Position numbers and translations under genes: made by a program | Assembly: GCA_030704225.1 (NCBI GenBank) | Contig: CP131915.1 | Coordinates: forward strand, 1,116,001-1,180,000 | Reading direction: 5' to 3' | DNA: 64,000 bases | DNA from: Kosakonia sp. H02 | Lineage (GTDB): Bacteria; Pseudomonadota; Gammaproteobacteria; Enterobacterales; Enterobacteriaceae | In this document: positions 9,799 through 17,727 of the stretch, piece after piece | Numbering within the stretch: position 1 is the first letter of the stretch | Layout: the number at the start of each line of letters is the position of its first letter | The notes under the pieces: model-generated | Seen by the model: only the letters and a program-made list of their open reading frames with translations | Database searches by the model: none | Told to the model about the DNA's origin: nothing

Positions 9799-10905
9799 TT
9801 ATGCCAGTTGGCGCAACATGCGACGTAGCGGTTCCGCCGCGCCCCACAATAACTGGTCGCCAACGGTAAAAGCGGAGAGGAATTCCGGCCCCATATTCAG
9901 TTTACGCAGGCGGCCAACCGGCGTGGTCAGCGTGCCGGTAACGGCGGCTGGGGTCAGTTCGCGCATGCTGATTTCACGGTCATTCGGCACCACTTTCGCC
10001 CACGGGTTATGCGCCGCCAGCAGTTCTTCAACGGTCGGGATCGAGACATCTTTTTTCAGTTTGATGGTGAACGCCTGGCTATGGCAGCGCAGCGCGCCGA
10101 TACGCACGCACAGGCCATCGACCGGAATAGTGGTTGGCGTGTTGAGAATTTTGTTGGTTTCCGCCTGGCCTTTCCACTCTTCACGGCTCTGACCGTTATC
10201 AAGTTGTTTGTCGATCCACGGGATCAGGCTGCCCGCCAGCGGCACACCGAAGTTGTCTGTGGCCAGATCGCCACTGCGGGTAAGCGCGGTGACTTTGCGC
10301 TCAATGTCGAGAATGGCAGACGCCGGGTTTTCCAGCTCGGTCGCAACGTGGTGATGCAGCTGACCCATTTGCGTCAGCAGCTCGCGCATGTGACGCGCGC
10401 CACCGCCGGACGCCGCCTGGTAAGTGGCAACGGAAACCCACTCCACCAGATCGCTTGCGAACAGACCGCCGAGGGACATCAGCATCAGGCTGACGGTACA
10501 GTTGCCGCCAACAAAGGTCTTCACGCCGTTGTTCAGACCGTCGTTGATAACGGCCTGGTTTACCGGGTCGAGAATAATAATGGCGTCATCTTTCATGCGT
10601 AACGATGAGGCAGCGTCAATCCAGTAGCCCTGCCAGCCGCTTTCACGAAGCTTTGGATAGATTTCGTTGGTATAATCGCCGCCCTGGCAGGTGACAATGA
10701 TGTCGAGCGCCTTCAGCGCATCCAGATTAAATGCATCCTGGAGCGTGCCTGCCGCCTGGCCGCCAAATGCGGGTGCTGCCTGGCCAAACTGGGACGTGGA
10801 AAAGAAGACAGGGCGAATGGCGTCAAAGTCATGCTCTTCAACCATGCGTTGCATGAGGACAGAGCCGACCATACCGCGCCAGCCGATAAAACCAACATTT
10901 TTCAT
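9799..10905 (-). CDS. asd: Aspartate-semialdehyde dehydrogenase
   Basis: NADP-dependent reduction of beta-aspartyl phosphate to aspartate semialdehyde, the branch point to lysine, diaminopimelate, threonine and methionine. The 368 residues start at the ATG at 10905 (MKNVGFIGWRGMVGS); the open frame extends to 10995 without homology. Seen: NADP-binding GWRGMVGSVL at 8-17, the catalytic Cys in FVGGNCTVSLML (about residue 135), and an active-site His in the GALRCHSQAF segment. Single-gene transcript with its own terminator. No leader riboswitch was recognised upstream. Confidence 0.98.
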   Translation of the reverse strand: MKNVGFIGWRGMVGSVLMQRMVEEHDFDAIRPVFFSTSQFGQAAPAFGGQAAGTLQDAFNLDALKALDIIVTCQGGDYTNEIYPKLRESGWQGYWIDAASSLRMKDDAIIILDPVNQAVINDGLNNGVKTFVGGNCTVSLMLMSLGGLFASDLVEWVSVATYQAASGGGARHMRELLTQMGQLHHHVATELENPASAILDIERKVTALTRSGDLATDNFGVPLAGSLIPWIDKQLDNGQSREEWKGQAETNKILNTPTTIPVDGLCVRIGALRCHSQAFTIKLKKDVSIPTVEELLAAHNPWAKVVPNDREISMRELTPAAVTGTLTTPVGRLRKLNMGPEFLSAFTVGDQLLWGAAEPLRRMLRQLA

Positions 10906-11078
10906 AGCGAATTCCTGCGAAGGTGTGTGCTGTTGTGCGTGCGAGCCAGTTCCACTGGCAAGGTTCCACATTACAAAATGCAGCCAAAGTCGCAAGTGAA
11001 ATTAATCAATGATAGCGAATGCATCAGAAACGCAGCTAATCTTTGCCTTTTTGCCGCATGTGTCCGGGATAAGAATCA

Positions 11079-11672
11079 ATGAATGAAATCATCTCCGCCG
11101 CCGTACTGTTGATCCTGATAATGGATCCGCTGGGCAACCTGCCTATTTTTATGTCGGTGCTCAAACACACCGAGCCAAAGCGCCGACGGGCGATCATGAT
11201 TCGCGAACTGCTTATCGCGCTGCTGGTGATGTTTATTTTTCTGTTTGCGGGCGAGAAGATCCTCTCGGTGTTAAATCTGCGCGCGGAAACGGTGTCGATT
11301 TCCGGCGGGATTATTCTGTTCCTGATTGCCATTAAGATGATTTTCCCCAGCGAGTCCGGCAGCAGTTCCGGCCTGCCCGCCGGTGAGGAACCGTTTATCG
11401 TGCCGCTGGCAATTCCGCTGGTCGCAGGCCCTACGCTATTGGCAACGCTGATGCTGCTTTCCCATCAATATCCCAATCAAATGGGGCACCTGGTGATTGC
11501 GCTCATTATTGCCTGGGGCGGAACCGTCGCCATCCTGCTGCAATCAACGCTGTTTTTGCGTCTGCTGGGTGAAAAAGGCGTGAACGCGCTGGAGCGGTTG
11601 ATGGGTTTGATTCTGGTGATGCTCGCCACCCAAATGTTCCTTGATGGGATTCGGGTGTGGATGAAGGGGTAA
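11079..11672 (+). CDS. yhgN: MarC/UPF0056 family inner membrane protein YhgN
   Basis: 197-residue polytopic membrane protein of the MarC family, the same length as E. coli YhgN. About six hydrophobic segments are visible, e.g. 4-22, 44-63, 71-87, 107-125 and 140-160. The function is not established: the family was once called antibiotic-resistance related, but that was withdrawn. It diverges from asd and converges on gntU across a REP unit, the same position as in E. coli. Confidence 0.92.
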   Translation: MNEIISAAVLLILIMDPLGNLPIFMSVLKHTEPKRRRAIMIRELLIALLVMFIFLFAGEKILSVLNLRAETVSISGGIILFLIAIKMIFPSESGSSSGLPAGEEPFIVPLAIPLVAGPTLLATLMLLSHQYPNQMGHLVIALIIAWGGTVAILLQSTLFLRLLGEKGVNALERLMGLILVMLATQMFLDGIRVWMKG

Positions 11673-11693
11673 TGCATTTAAAACCCGACCTAC

Positions 11694-11724
11694 GGAGGCC
11701 CGGTAAGCGTAGCGCCACCGGGCT
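11694..11724. repeat. REP unit between yhgN and gntU
   Basis: Single REP palindrome (ggaggcccggtaagcg ... cgccaccgggct) in the 59-bp gap between the convergent yhgN and gntU stop codons. It has the same core as the repeats at the left edge of the window. Confidence 0.88.
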
Positions 11725-11731
11725 TGAGAAT

Positions 11732-13072
11732 TTAACTCAACAGCGAAAACGCAATCATCCCGATAATCGCACCGGTGGTGCCGAGGATGGTTTCCATCAT
11801 CGTCCAGGTTTTCAGGGTTTGACCTTCTGTCGCGCCGGTAAAGCGGCCATACAGCCAGAAACCGGCGTCATTCACGTGGCTCACCACAATCGAACCGCCC
11901 GCGATACAGATAGAGAGTGCCGCCATCTGCGCGCCGTTGAAGTGCAGTTGTTCGATAACCGGCATCACCAGACCGACTGCGGTCAGACAAGCAACCGTCG
12001 CGGAACCCTGAATAATGCGCACCGCGGCTGCCAGCACAAAGCAGGTAATCGCGATCGGCAAGCCCATTCCGGTCAGTGCTTCGCCCAGTGCCGGGCCCAC
12101 GCCGGAATCAACCAGTACCTGCTTGAACACGCCGCCTGCCCCAATTACCAGCAGAATAATCCCCGCTGGTTGCAGCGCCTGGCCGCAGATTTCCATCACC
12201 CGGTCTTTCGGCATGCCCTGGCGAATCGCCAGACCATAAATCGCCACCAGACACGCCACGAGGATCGCAGTGAACGGATGGCCGATAAATTCCAGCCAGT
12301 CGTACAGGCTACTGCCTTCTGCCACAAAACGCGCGGCGATGGTTTTCATTCCCACCAACACCAGCGGCAGCAGGATCAGCGCCAGGCTGAAGCCGAACGA
12401 CGGCATCTTGCCCTCACCTAAATGCGGCTCGCTCACGTCATCCGGGATATGCAGTTCCACATGACGGCTAATAAAGTTGCCCCACAGCGGGCCGGCAACC
12501 AGCATGCCCGGAATTGCCGCGCACAGGCCAATCAGGATCATCCAGCCAAAATCAGCGTGCATCTGCGAAGCCAGCAGCATCGGCGCAGGCCCCGGCAGCA
12601 GAAAGGCCGCTGCTGCCGCAACACCGGCAAACAGCGGGATCACCAGTTTCACCAGATTGGTGCCGGTATGGCGCGCCATTGAGAACGCGACGCTAATCAG
12701 CAGCACGATTGCCACTTCGAAGAACAGCGGCAGAGCGCAAATCAGCCCCGCCAGACCAATCGCATAATGAGCGCGACTGTGGCCGAAAGATTTCAGCATT
12801 TTGACGGCAATTTGATCCACCGCGCCGGTTTCATGCAGGATTTTGCCGAACATCGCACCGAGCGCCACCACAATCGCGAGGAAGCCCAGCGTACCGCCCA
12901 TCCCTTTTTCCATGGTTTGCGCGATTTTAATTAACGGCATCCCGGAAAAAAGCCCTGCACCAATAGAAACCACCATCAATGCAACGAAAGCATGCATACG
13001 CGCTTTCATTACTAAAAACAGCAGCAGTAAAACGGAACCTACTGCTGTTAAAACAAGAGTTAATGTACTCAC
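11732..13072 (-). CDS. gntU: Low-affinity gluconate transporter GntU
   Basis: Gluconate:H+ symporter of the GntP family, 446 residues as in E. coli, with about 12-14 hydrophobic segments along the whole length. It takes up gluconate, which GntK then phosphorylates. The ATG overlaps the gntK stop by 4 bp, showing a gntKU operon. Control is expected through the two GntR operators upstream of gntK. Confidence 0.96.
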   Translation of the reverse strand: MSTLTLVLTAVGSVLLLLFLVMKARMHAFVALMVVSIGAGLFSGMPLIKIAQTMEKGMGGTLGFLAIVVALGAMFGKILHETGAVDQIAVKMLKSFGHSRAHYAIGLAGLICALPLFFEVAIVLLISVAFSMARHTGTNLVKLVIPLFAGVAAAAAFLLPGPAPMLLASQMHADFGWMILIGLCAAIPGMLVAGPLWGNFISRHVELHIPDDVSEPHLGEGKMPSFGFSLALILLPLVLVGMKTIAARFVAEGSSLYDWLEFIGHPFTAILVACLVAIYGLAIRQGMPKDRVMEICGQALQPAGIILLVIGAGGVFKQVLVDSGVGPALGEALTGMGLPIAITCFVLAAAVRIIQGSATVACLTAVGLVMPVIEQLHFNGAQMAALSICIAGGSIVVSHVNDAGFWLYGRFTGATEGQTLKTWTMMETILGTTGAIIGMIAFSLLS

Positions 13073-13602
13073 TGCGCACTGCCTTTATTGATCACTTCAA
13101 TAGTGCTGGCAACCACGCCTTCCAGCGGCTGGTTAATGTCCACCACCAGCACATCGCGTTCGTCTTCGCCCGGCTCTTGCAGGGTTTCGAACTGCGTTAC
13201 CAGCATCTGCGTTTTGAAGAAATGGCCTTTGCGCGCTTTCAGGCGGCTTTCGATAACATCGAATTCGCCCTTCAGGTAGATAAAGGAGAGGTTCGGGTTA
13301 CCTTCACGCAGCAGGTCGCGGTAGTGTTTTTTCAGCGCGGAGCAAACGATCAGCGACACTTTGTTGGTGCGCTGCATGGCGAAAGCGGCATCGTTTAACG
13401 CCTGCAACCACGGTTTGCGGTCGTCGTCGTTTAGCGGTTCGCCGGACGCCATTTTGGTGATGTTGCTGCGCGGGTGGAGGAAATCGCCGTCGAGGAACGC
13501 GGCCTTTAATTGATACGCCACTTCACTGGCGACAGCAGATTTACCACTGCCGGAAACGCCCATCAGAACATAGACGTGATGATCAAGGTTAGTTGTGCTC
13601 AA
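13069..13602 (-). CDS. gntK: Gluconokinase GntK
   Basis: Thermoresistant gluconokinase: ATP-dependent phosphorylation of gluconate to 6-phosphogluconate, feeding the Entner-Doudoroff and pentose phosphate routes. 177 residues (E. coli 175). Walker A GVSGSGKS is at residues 15-22 and the substrate segment DGDFLHPRSNITKM near 38-51. First gene of gntKU, preceded by GntR operators at 13632-13660. Confidence 0.97.
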   Translation of the reverse strand: MSTTNLDHHVYVLMGVSGSGKSAVASEVAYQLKAAFLDGDFLHPRSNITKMASGEPLNDDDRKPWLQALNDAAFAMQRTNKVSLIVCSALKKHYRDLLREGNPNLSFIYLKGEFDVIESRLKARKGHFFKTQMLVTQFETLQEPGEDERDVLVVDINQPLEGVVASTIEVINKGSAQ

Positions 13603-13631
13603 AGGGTAGCCCCCACGGGTGCAAGAGTGAA

Positions 13632-13660
13632 TTGTTACGGGTAACTGTTATCGGTAACAT
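13632..13660 (-). promoter_or_regulatory. Two adjacent GntR operators upstream of gntK
   Basis: Two near-identical palindromes with the GntR pattern TGTTA-N4-TAAC are read on the plus strand: TGTTACGGGTAACT at 13633-13646 and TGTTATCGGTAACA at 13646-13659. Their centres are 13 bp apart. They lie 30-58 bp before the gntK ATG, where promoter occlusion would be expected. In E. coli GntR represses gntKU until gluconate binds. Confidence 0.87.
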
Positions 13661-13739
13661 TGTCCTGCCGGGATCCATGAGAAGCAATATCCATTCGTGC
13701 CAGAGATAAATAAGTGTGAGCTACTTCAAATTTGTCAGA

Positions 13740-14735
13740 CTAAATAGATCCACCTGGTGACAAAGTGAAACCTAAATCTAACATTTTCGGCGTAACTACT
13801 TCACCACGGATGCGCGCCAGCAGACGTTCCGCGCCGATTCGCCCCATGCGTTCACGCGGCGTCAGCACGCTCGCCAGACGCGGCTCCATCACCTGGCCAA
13901 TGTCGTGACCGTGGAACCCGGCGATTGCCATATCTTGTGGAATTTTTAACCCCAGACGCTGGCACTCAAACGCTGCGCCCACGGCAAGGTCATCGTTCGT
14001 ACAGAAAATCCCGTCAAGTTGCGGGTACTCGCGGCGCGCCTGGCGCATCAGCTCAATTCCGGCGGTGTAAGAGGACGACTGTTCCACCATCACGCTGTAC
14101 GGCGTAAGCCCGGCGTCCAGCATCGCCTGCTCGTAACCCTTCTGTTTGATGATAGTACGTTCATCCAGACGTGCGCCGAGATAGGCAACGCGCTGATGAC
14201 CGCGCGCAAGAATAGCGGCGGTGATTTGCCGGGCGGCTTCGAAATTATCAAAGCCGACGGCAATATCGAGGCACGGGGATTTGCTGTCCATCAGCTCCAC
14301 AACCGGAATGCCTGCGACTTCAATCATTTTCAGCGTACGCGGCGTGTGGGTTCGTTCGGTGAGGATCAGGCCGTCAATGTTCCAGGAGAGCATCGATTCC
14401 AGGCGCTCCTCTTCCATTTCGGCTTTGTAACCGTAGTGCGCGAGCATGGTTTGATAGCCGTGCGCATCGGTCACGCTTTCTATTCCGCGTAACACTTCGG
14501 CAAAAACCTGGTTGGTCAGCGAAGGAAGAAGCACGCCAATCGCCCGGCTGGTGGCGTTAGAAAGAATATCGGGAGCCCGATTAGGAATGTAGCCCAGCTC
14601 ATCAAGGGCTGCGGCGATTTTGCCACGTAAGGCGACGGAGACTTGTTCCGGGTTACGCAAAAAACGGCTGACCGTCATTTTGGTCACGCCAACGCGGTCG
14701 GCCACATCCTGAAGTACGGGTCTTTTCTTTTTCAT
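13740..14735 (-). CDS. gntR: Gluconate operon repressor GntR (LacI family)
   Basis: 331-residue LacI/GalR-family regulator with gluconate as the known effector. The N-terminal helix-turn-helix and hinge (VLQDVADRVGVTKMTVSRFLRNPEQVS, residues 7-33) is followed by the periplasmic-binding-protein-like sensor domain. Encoded just upstream of gntKU with its own start and 137 bp from gntK, as in E. coli. It should act on the operators at 13632-13660. Confidence 0.97.
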   Translation of the reverse strand: MKKKRPVLQDVADRVGVTKMTVSRFLRNPEQVSVALRGKIAAALDELGYIPNRAPDILSNATSRAIGVLLPSLTNQVFAEVLRGIESVTDAHGYQTMLAHYGYKAEMEEERLESMLSWNIDGLILTERTHTPRTLKMIEVAGIPVVELMDSKSPCLDIAVGFDNFEAARQITAAILARGHQRVAYLGARLDERTIIKQKGYEQAMLDAGLTPYSVMVEQSSSYTAGIELMRQARREYPQLDGIFCTNDDLAVGAAFECQRLGLKIPQDMAIAGFHGHDIGQVMEPRLASVLTPRERMGRIGAERLLARIRGEVVTPKMLDLGFTLSPGGSI

Positions 14736-14786
14736 CGTCCTGACATTTTACACAGAGAGAGATTTTCTGAGTTTATCACGGACAAT

Positions 14787-14820
14787 GCGCAACCTTCCGG
14801 TGTTAACCCAAAGGTTGCGC
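14787..14820 (-). terminator. Inverted repeat, probable yhhW terminator
   Basis: Perfect 10-bp arms GCGCAACCTT / AAGGTTGCGC separated by 14 bp, 18 bp beyond the yhhW stop and before gntR. The downstream T-run is poor on both strands, so termination is likely but not certain. Confidence 0.55.
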
Positions 14821-14837
14821 TATTTATTTACGCCACA

Positions 14838-15533
14838 TCAAACCGGCGGCAGATCGAACAGTAGAATTTCGCTGTCGCTATCGGCGTGCACCGAGATAGC
14901 CTGCTCATCTGCAATCGCCAGACCATCACTGGTTGTCGCTTTGGTGCCGTTAATGGTGACGTCACCTTTTACCACCTGGATCCACACGCGGCGGTCAGCG
15001 GCAACCTGATGGACAGACTGCTCATCTTTCAACAGCGCCCAGCGATAGAGTTCCATATCCTGATGCACTTTCAGCGAGCCTTCACGTGCATCCGGCGACA
15101 GGACCAACTGTTTGCCTTGCACGGCATCGAAACGGCGCTGCTCGTAGCGCGGCGTAATGCCGGTGGTTTCTGGAATGATCCAGATTTGGTACAGATGCAA
15201 ACGTTCAGTTTCGCTGGGGTTGTACTCAGAGTGACGGACCCCGGTACCGGCGCTCATAATCTGGAATTCACCTGCCGGAACCTGCTCTTTGTTGCCCATG
15301 CTGTCCTGGTGTTCAACCGCGCCTTCCAGCACATAGGTGAGAATTTCCATATCTTTATGCGGGTGAGTACCAAAACCCTGGCCCGGATCGATCACGTCGT
15401 CGTTAATCACGCGCAGTGCCGAAAAGCCCATAAAATTCGGATCGTAATAGTTGGCAAAGGAGAAGGTATGCCAGGAATCCAGCCAGCCATGATTTGCGTG
15501 ACCACGGTCATTTGCTTTGCGTAAGAAAATCAT
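14838..15533 (-). CDS. yhhW: Pirin-family quercetinase YhhW
   Basis: Bicupin pirin-like protein. The E. coli homologue is reported to have quercetin 2,3-dioxygenase activity, though its natural substrate is unclear. 231 residues from the ATG at 15533 (MIFLRKANDRGHANHGWLDSWHTFSF), exactly the E. coli length. The N-terminal cupin metal ligands are visible in FGTHPHKDMEILTYVLEG (two His and a Glu) and in the GVRHSEYN segment. It follows yhhX by 123 bp. Confidence 0.95.
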   Translation of the reverse strand: MIFLRKANDRGHANHGWLDSWHTFSFANYYDPNFMGFSALRVINDDVIDPGQGFGTHPHKDMEILTYVLEGAVEHQDSMGNKEQVPAGEFQIMSAGTGVRHSEYNPSETERLHLYQIWIIPETTGITPRYEQRRFDAVQGKQLVLSPDAREGSLKVHQDMELYRWALLKDEQSVHQVAADRRVWIQVVKGDVTINGTKATTSDGLAIADEQAISVHADSDSEILLFDLPPV

Positions 15534-15605
15534 CTTTTTTACCCCCGTATGTTTGCGATGGGGTAAGTGTGGACGTAAAACATGAGCAATCATAGAGGGT
15601 GAAAA

Positions 15606-15646
15606 TTGACTCCTCTGTTCAAAAAAAATGAACAACAGCAGAGGAG
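15606..15646 (-). terminator. Probable terminator after yhhX
   Basis: Imperfect hairpin with outer arms CTCCTCTG / CAGAGGAG (15610-15646) and inner arms TTCA / TGAA around an A8 run, 11 bp past the yhhX stop. The minus strand continues with a short T-rich stretch. It lies between yhhX and yhhW. Confidence 0.6.
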
Positions 15647-15656
15647 CCTTTCCCCC

Positions 15657-16694
15657 TTATTTCACAAGGGTTATGGTCGCTGGTGAGGCCTGTTCAAAGG
15701 CGCGTTCCAGCAGTTCCAGGTTGGTAAGAACCTCAGATTCCTTGACGTAATTTGGCGCACCGTTAACCAGCGTCTCATAGAGCGCATCGTACACGCGGCC
15801 ATAGTCGCCGGTTTCCGGGGCTATCTCTTCACGCACCGTTTCGCCCGCTGCGTTAACGTACTCAAGAATGCCGATGCTGTCATCGGCGGCAAAACCCGCT
15901 TCACCCGGCATAATATTGGCTTTCAGGCTGGTTTCCTGTTGGTCGATACCGTATTTGATAAACGAACCTTTGGTGCCGTGGACAATAAATTTCGGGTACT
16001 CGATCTTCACCAGATGGCTGGTTTTGACGATGGCTTTTAAATCGCCATAAAAGAGCTGCGCTTCAAAGGTGTCGTCAGGGTTGGCTTTGTTACGCAGGCT
16101 ACGGATATCAAAAGCAGCGTGATCCGGGCGGCCAAATAACGAAATGATTTGATCCATGGTGTGTACGCCAAGGCCATAAAACGATCCGTCCTGCGGCAGG
16201 CCAGGTTTGGTTTCCACCACCGGGCGGTAATAATCAAAATGGCTTTCGACTTCGACGATATCGCCAAGTTTGCCGCTTTCAATCACCTTTTTGGTGGTCA
16301 GGAAGCAGGAGTCAAAGCGGCGGTTCTGATACGGCGAAACCGTCAGCCCTTTGCTTTTTGCCAGTTCAAACAGCGTGATCGCTTCGGCCATCGTCGGTGT
16401 AAACGGCTTTTCCACCAGCACGTTTTTACCCGCTTCCAGCGCGCGTTTGGCATAGTCGAAATGGCTATCGGCGTGGGTACAGACGACAACCAGTTTGACC
16501 TGCGGATCGTTCAGTACATCATCAAGCGAGCTTGTGAAGTGAATATGTTGATATTGCGGATGCTGCTCTTCCGGTTTCGGATGGCGGCGGAAAATATGCG
16601 CCACATGCCAGTTGGCTTTGCGGTTGAGAACATACGGCAGGTGATAGCGGGTGGTACTTTTACCGAATCCAATAAATGCGCAATGTAGGGTCAT
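15657..16694 (-). CDS. yhhX: Gfo/Idh/MocA family oxidoreductase YhhX
   Basis: Predicted NAD(P)-dependent sugar-type oxidoreductase; substrate unknown. The Rossmann nucleotide-binding start CAFIGFGKSTTRYHLP and the EKPFTPT motif (catalytic Lys of the GFO/IDH/MocA family, near residue 97) are visible. Two adjacent ATGs exist at 16697 and 16694. The second is better spaced from the AAAGGA ribosome site and gives 345 residues, the E. coli length. Divergent from the bactofilin gene. Confidence 0.94.
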   Translation of the reverse strand: MTLHCAFIGFGKSTTRYHLPYVLNRKANWHVAHIFRRHPKPEEQHPQYQHIHFTSSLDDVLNDPQVKLVVVCTHADSHFDYAKRALEAGKNVLVEKPFTPTMAEAITLFELAKSKGLTVSPYQNRRFDSCFLTTKKVIESGKLGDIVEVESHFDYYRPVVETKPGLPQDGSFYGLGVHTMDQIISLFGRPDHAAFDIRSLRNKANPDDTFEAQLFYGDLKAIVKTSHLVKIEYPKFIVHGTKGSFIKYGIDQQETSLKANIMPGEAGFAADDSIGILEYVNAAGETVREEIAPETGDYGRVYDALYETLVNGAPNYVKESEVLTNLELLERAFEQASPATITLVK

Positions 16695-16931
16695 CATGTC
16701 GTCCTTTGCAGAATGTCTTTTAACCTTAGCGCAAGCATCGGACGAGCTGAACCCTGAACAATCTGTTTATGAATTATTGTTATTAATATTAATCATTTAT
16801 ATATTCCTAATTTGATCCTGGTCACTTGACCCCCCTCGCCGATTCCCGCATAACACTCCCCGCAAGATTTCTTCTTGCTCATTTCACGGGTCAGAAGCAC
16901 CCATCACGCAGGGAGTCGCGCGCAAAACACC

Positions 16932-17540
16932 ATGGAAAGGCAATATCGGTATTTGAATCTCGCACTCGCTCTTTGGGCTTTCGCACTGGCGAGCTGGTGT
17001 ATGGACGCCCGGCTCTGGGCACATATTGCGGCAGCACTGGCGCTTCTCGGCTTCCTCTTACACACTGTACAAAACCAGGTTAATGCTATGTTTGGCAAAG
17101 ATAAAACCCCTAAAACTCCCCCTTTACCCACGGTCAATGCGCCGCTGAATAACGAAAAAGAGACGCAGCGAGAAGAGAAACAAAACACGGTGATTGCCGG
17201 TGGCTCGCAGTTTGTTGGCAATATCGTTTCCACCGGTCAGGTGCATGTTTTCGGGACACTTACCGGCAATATCGACGCCAAAGACAATGTTGTCAGGATC
17301 ATGCGCAACGGCGTGGTAGAGGGAAATATTACCTGCCGCGAACTGTTTATCGACGGAACGGTGAACGGTGAATGCGCCAGCGAAACGATCAATATCGAAG
17401 AAAACGGCATGATTACCGGCGTGTTAACGTACAGCGCGTTGACCATCAAAAAAGGCGGAACCTTCTCTGGTCAGGCGAAGATCGTCGCCCCTGCGGCAAA
17501 AAACGTCGTGGAGAAAGAGAAAAAGAAAGGCGCTGAATAA
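16932..17540 (+). CDS. Membrane-anchored bactofilin-like protein
   Basis: Polymer-forming cytoskeletal (bactofilin, formerly DUF583) protein. From the ATG at 16932 (MERQYRYLNLALAL) it has 202 residues. Two closely spaced hydrophobic helices (about 8-24 and 28-43) form a hairpin anchor, followed by a charged linker and then a short right-handed beta-helix with repeats of the type VHVFGTLTGNIDAKDNVVRI, GVVEGNITCRELFIDGTVNGEC and TGVLTYSALTIKKGGTFSGQA. The tail is Lys-rich. Family members self-assemble into filaments and scaffold envelope processes; the role here is not known. It occupies the place of E. coli yhhY beside ryhB. A shorter start at 17089 (MFGKDKT) would lose the membrane anchor. 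Confidence 0.85.
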   Translation: MERQYRYLNLALALWAFALASWCMDARLWAHIAAALALLGFLLHTVQNQVNAMFGKDKTPKTPPLPTVNAPLNNEKETQREEKQNTVIAGGSQFVGNIVSTGQVHVFGTLTGNIDAKDNVVRIMRNGVVEGNITCRELFIDGTVNGECASETINIEENGMITGVLTYSALTIKKGGTFSGQAKIVAPAAKNVVEKEKKKGAE

Positions 17541-17549
17541 CAGGTAAAA

Positions 17550-17640
17550 AAAAAAAGCCAGCACCCGGCTGGCTAAGAAATACTGGAAGCAATGTGAGCA
17601 ATGTCGTGCTTTCAGGTTACCGCATGGTGTCCCTGAACGC
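17550..17640 (-). ncRNA. ryhB: RyhB iron-responsive small regulatory RNA
   Basis: The minus strand carries the conserved RyhB core (CCTGAAAGCACGACATTGC, then TCACATTGCTTCCAGTAT) and ends in the AGCCAGCCGGGTGCTGGCT hairpin plus a T11 tract. The length of about 91 nt matches E. coli RyhB (90 nt). RyhB is an Hfq-binding RNA that base-pairs with mRNAs of iron-using proteins and lowers their level during iron starvation. The 5' third (GCGTTCAGGGACACCATGCGG) differs from E. coli, while the seed region and terminator are conserved. It lies between ggt and the bactofilin gene, near yhhX as in E. coli. Confidence 0.96.
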
Positions 17641-17676
17641 ATGGCAATAATAATCATTATCATTCGCACTTGTCCA
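17641..17676 (-). promoter_or_regulatory. ryhB promoter with Fur box
   Basis: Counting from +1 at 17640, the minus strand shows -10 TATTAT (17647-17652), an 18-bp spacer and -35 TGGACA (17671-17676). A Fur-box-like sequence, plus strand AATAATAATCATTATCATT at 17647-17665, covers the -10 and spacer. Fe-Fur bound there would block transcription, the known control of ryhB. Confidence 0.9.
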
Positions 17677-17689
17677 CCCCTTTCTGTTA

Positions 17690-17720
17690 AAAAACGCTCC
17701 CTCTCCCCACCGGAAGAGGG
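17690..17720 (-). terminator. Intrinsic terminator of ggt
   Basis: Minus-strand hairpin CCCTCT / AGAGGG (17699-17720) followed by GCG and a T6 run, just beyond the ggt stop. It ends ggt transcription before the ryhB promoter begins. Confidence 0.75.
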
Positions 17721-17727
17721 AAACGGA

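Noticed and set aside
10906..11078. Lysine riboswitch or other leader control for asd
   Set aside because: The upstream sequence of asd is too short and lacks any recognisable aptamer core.
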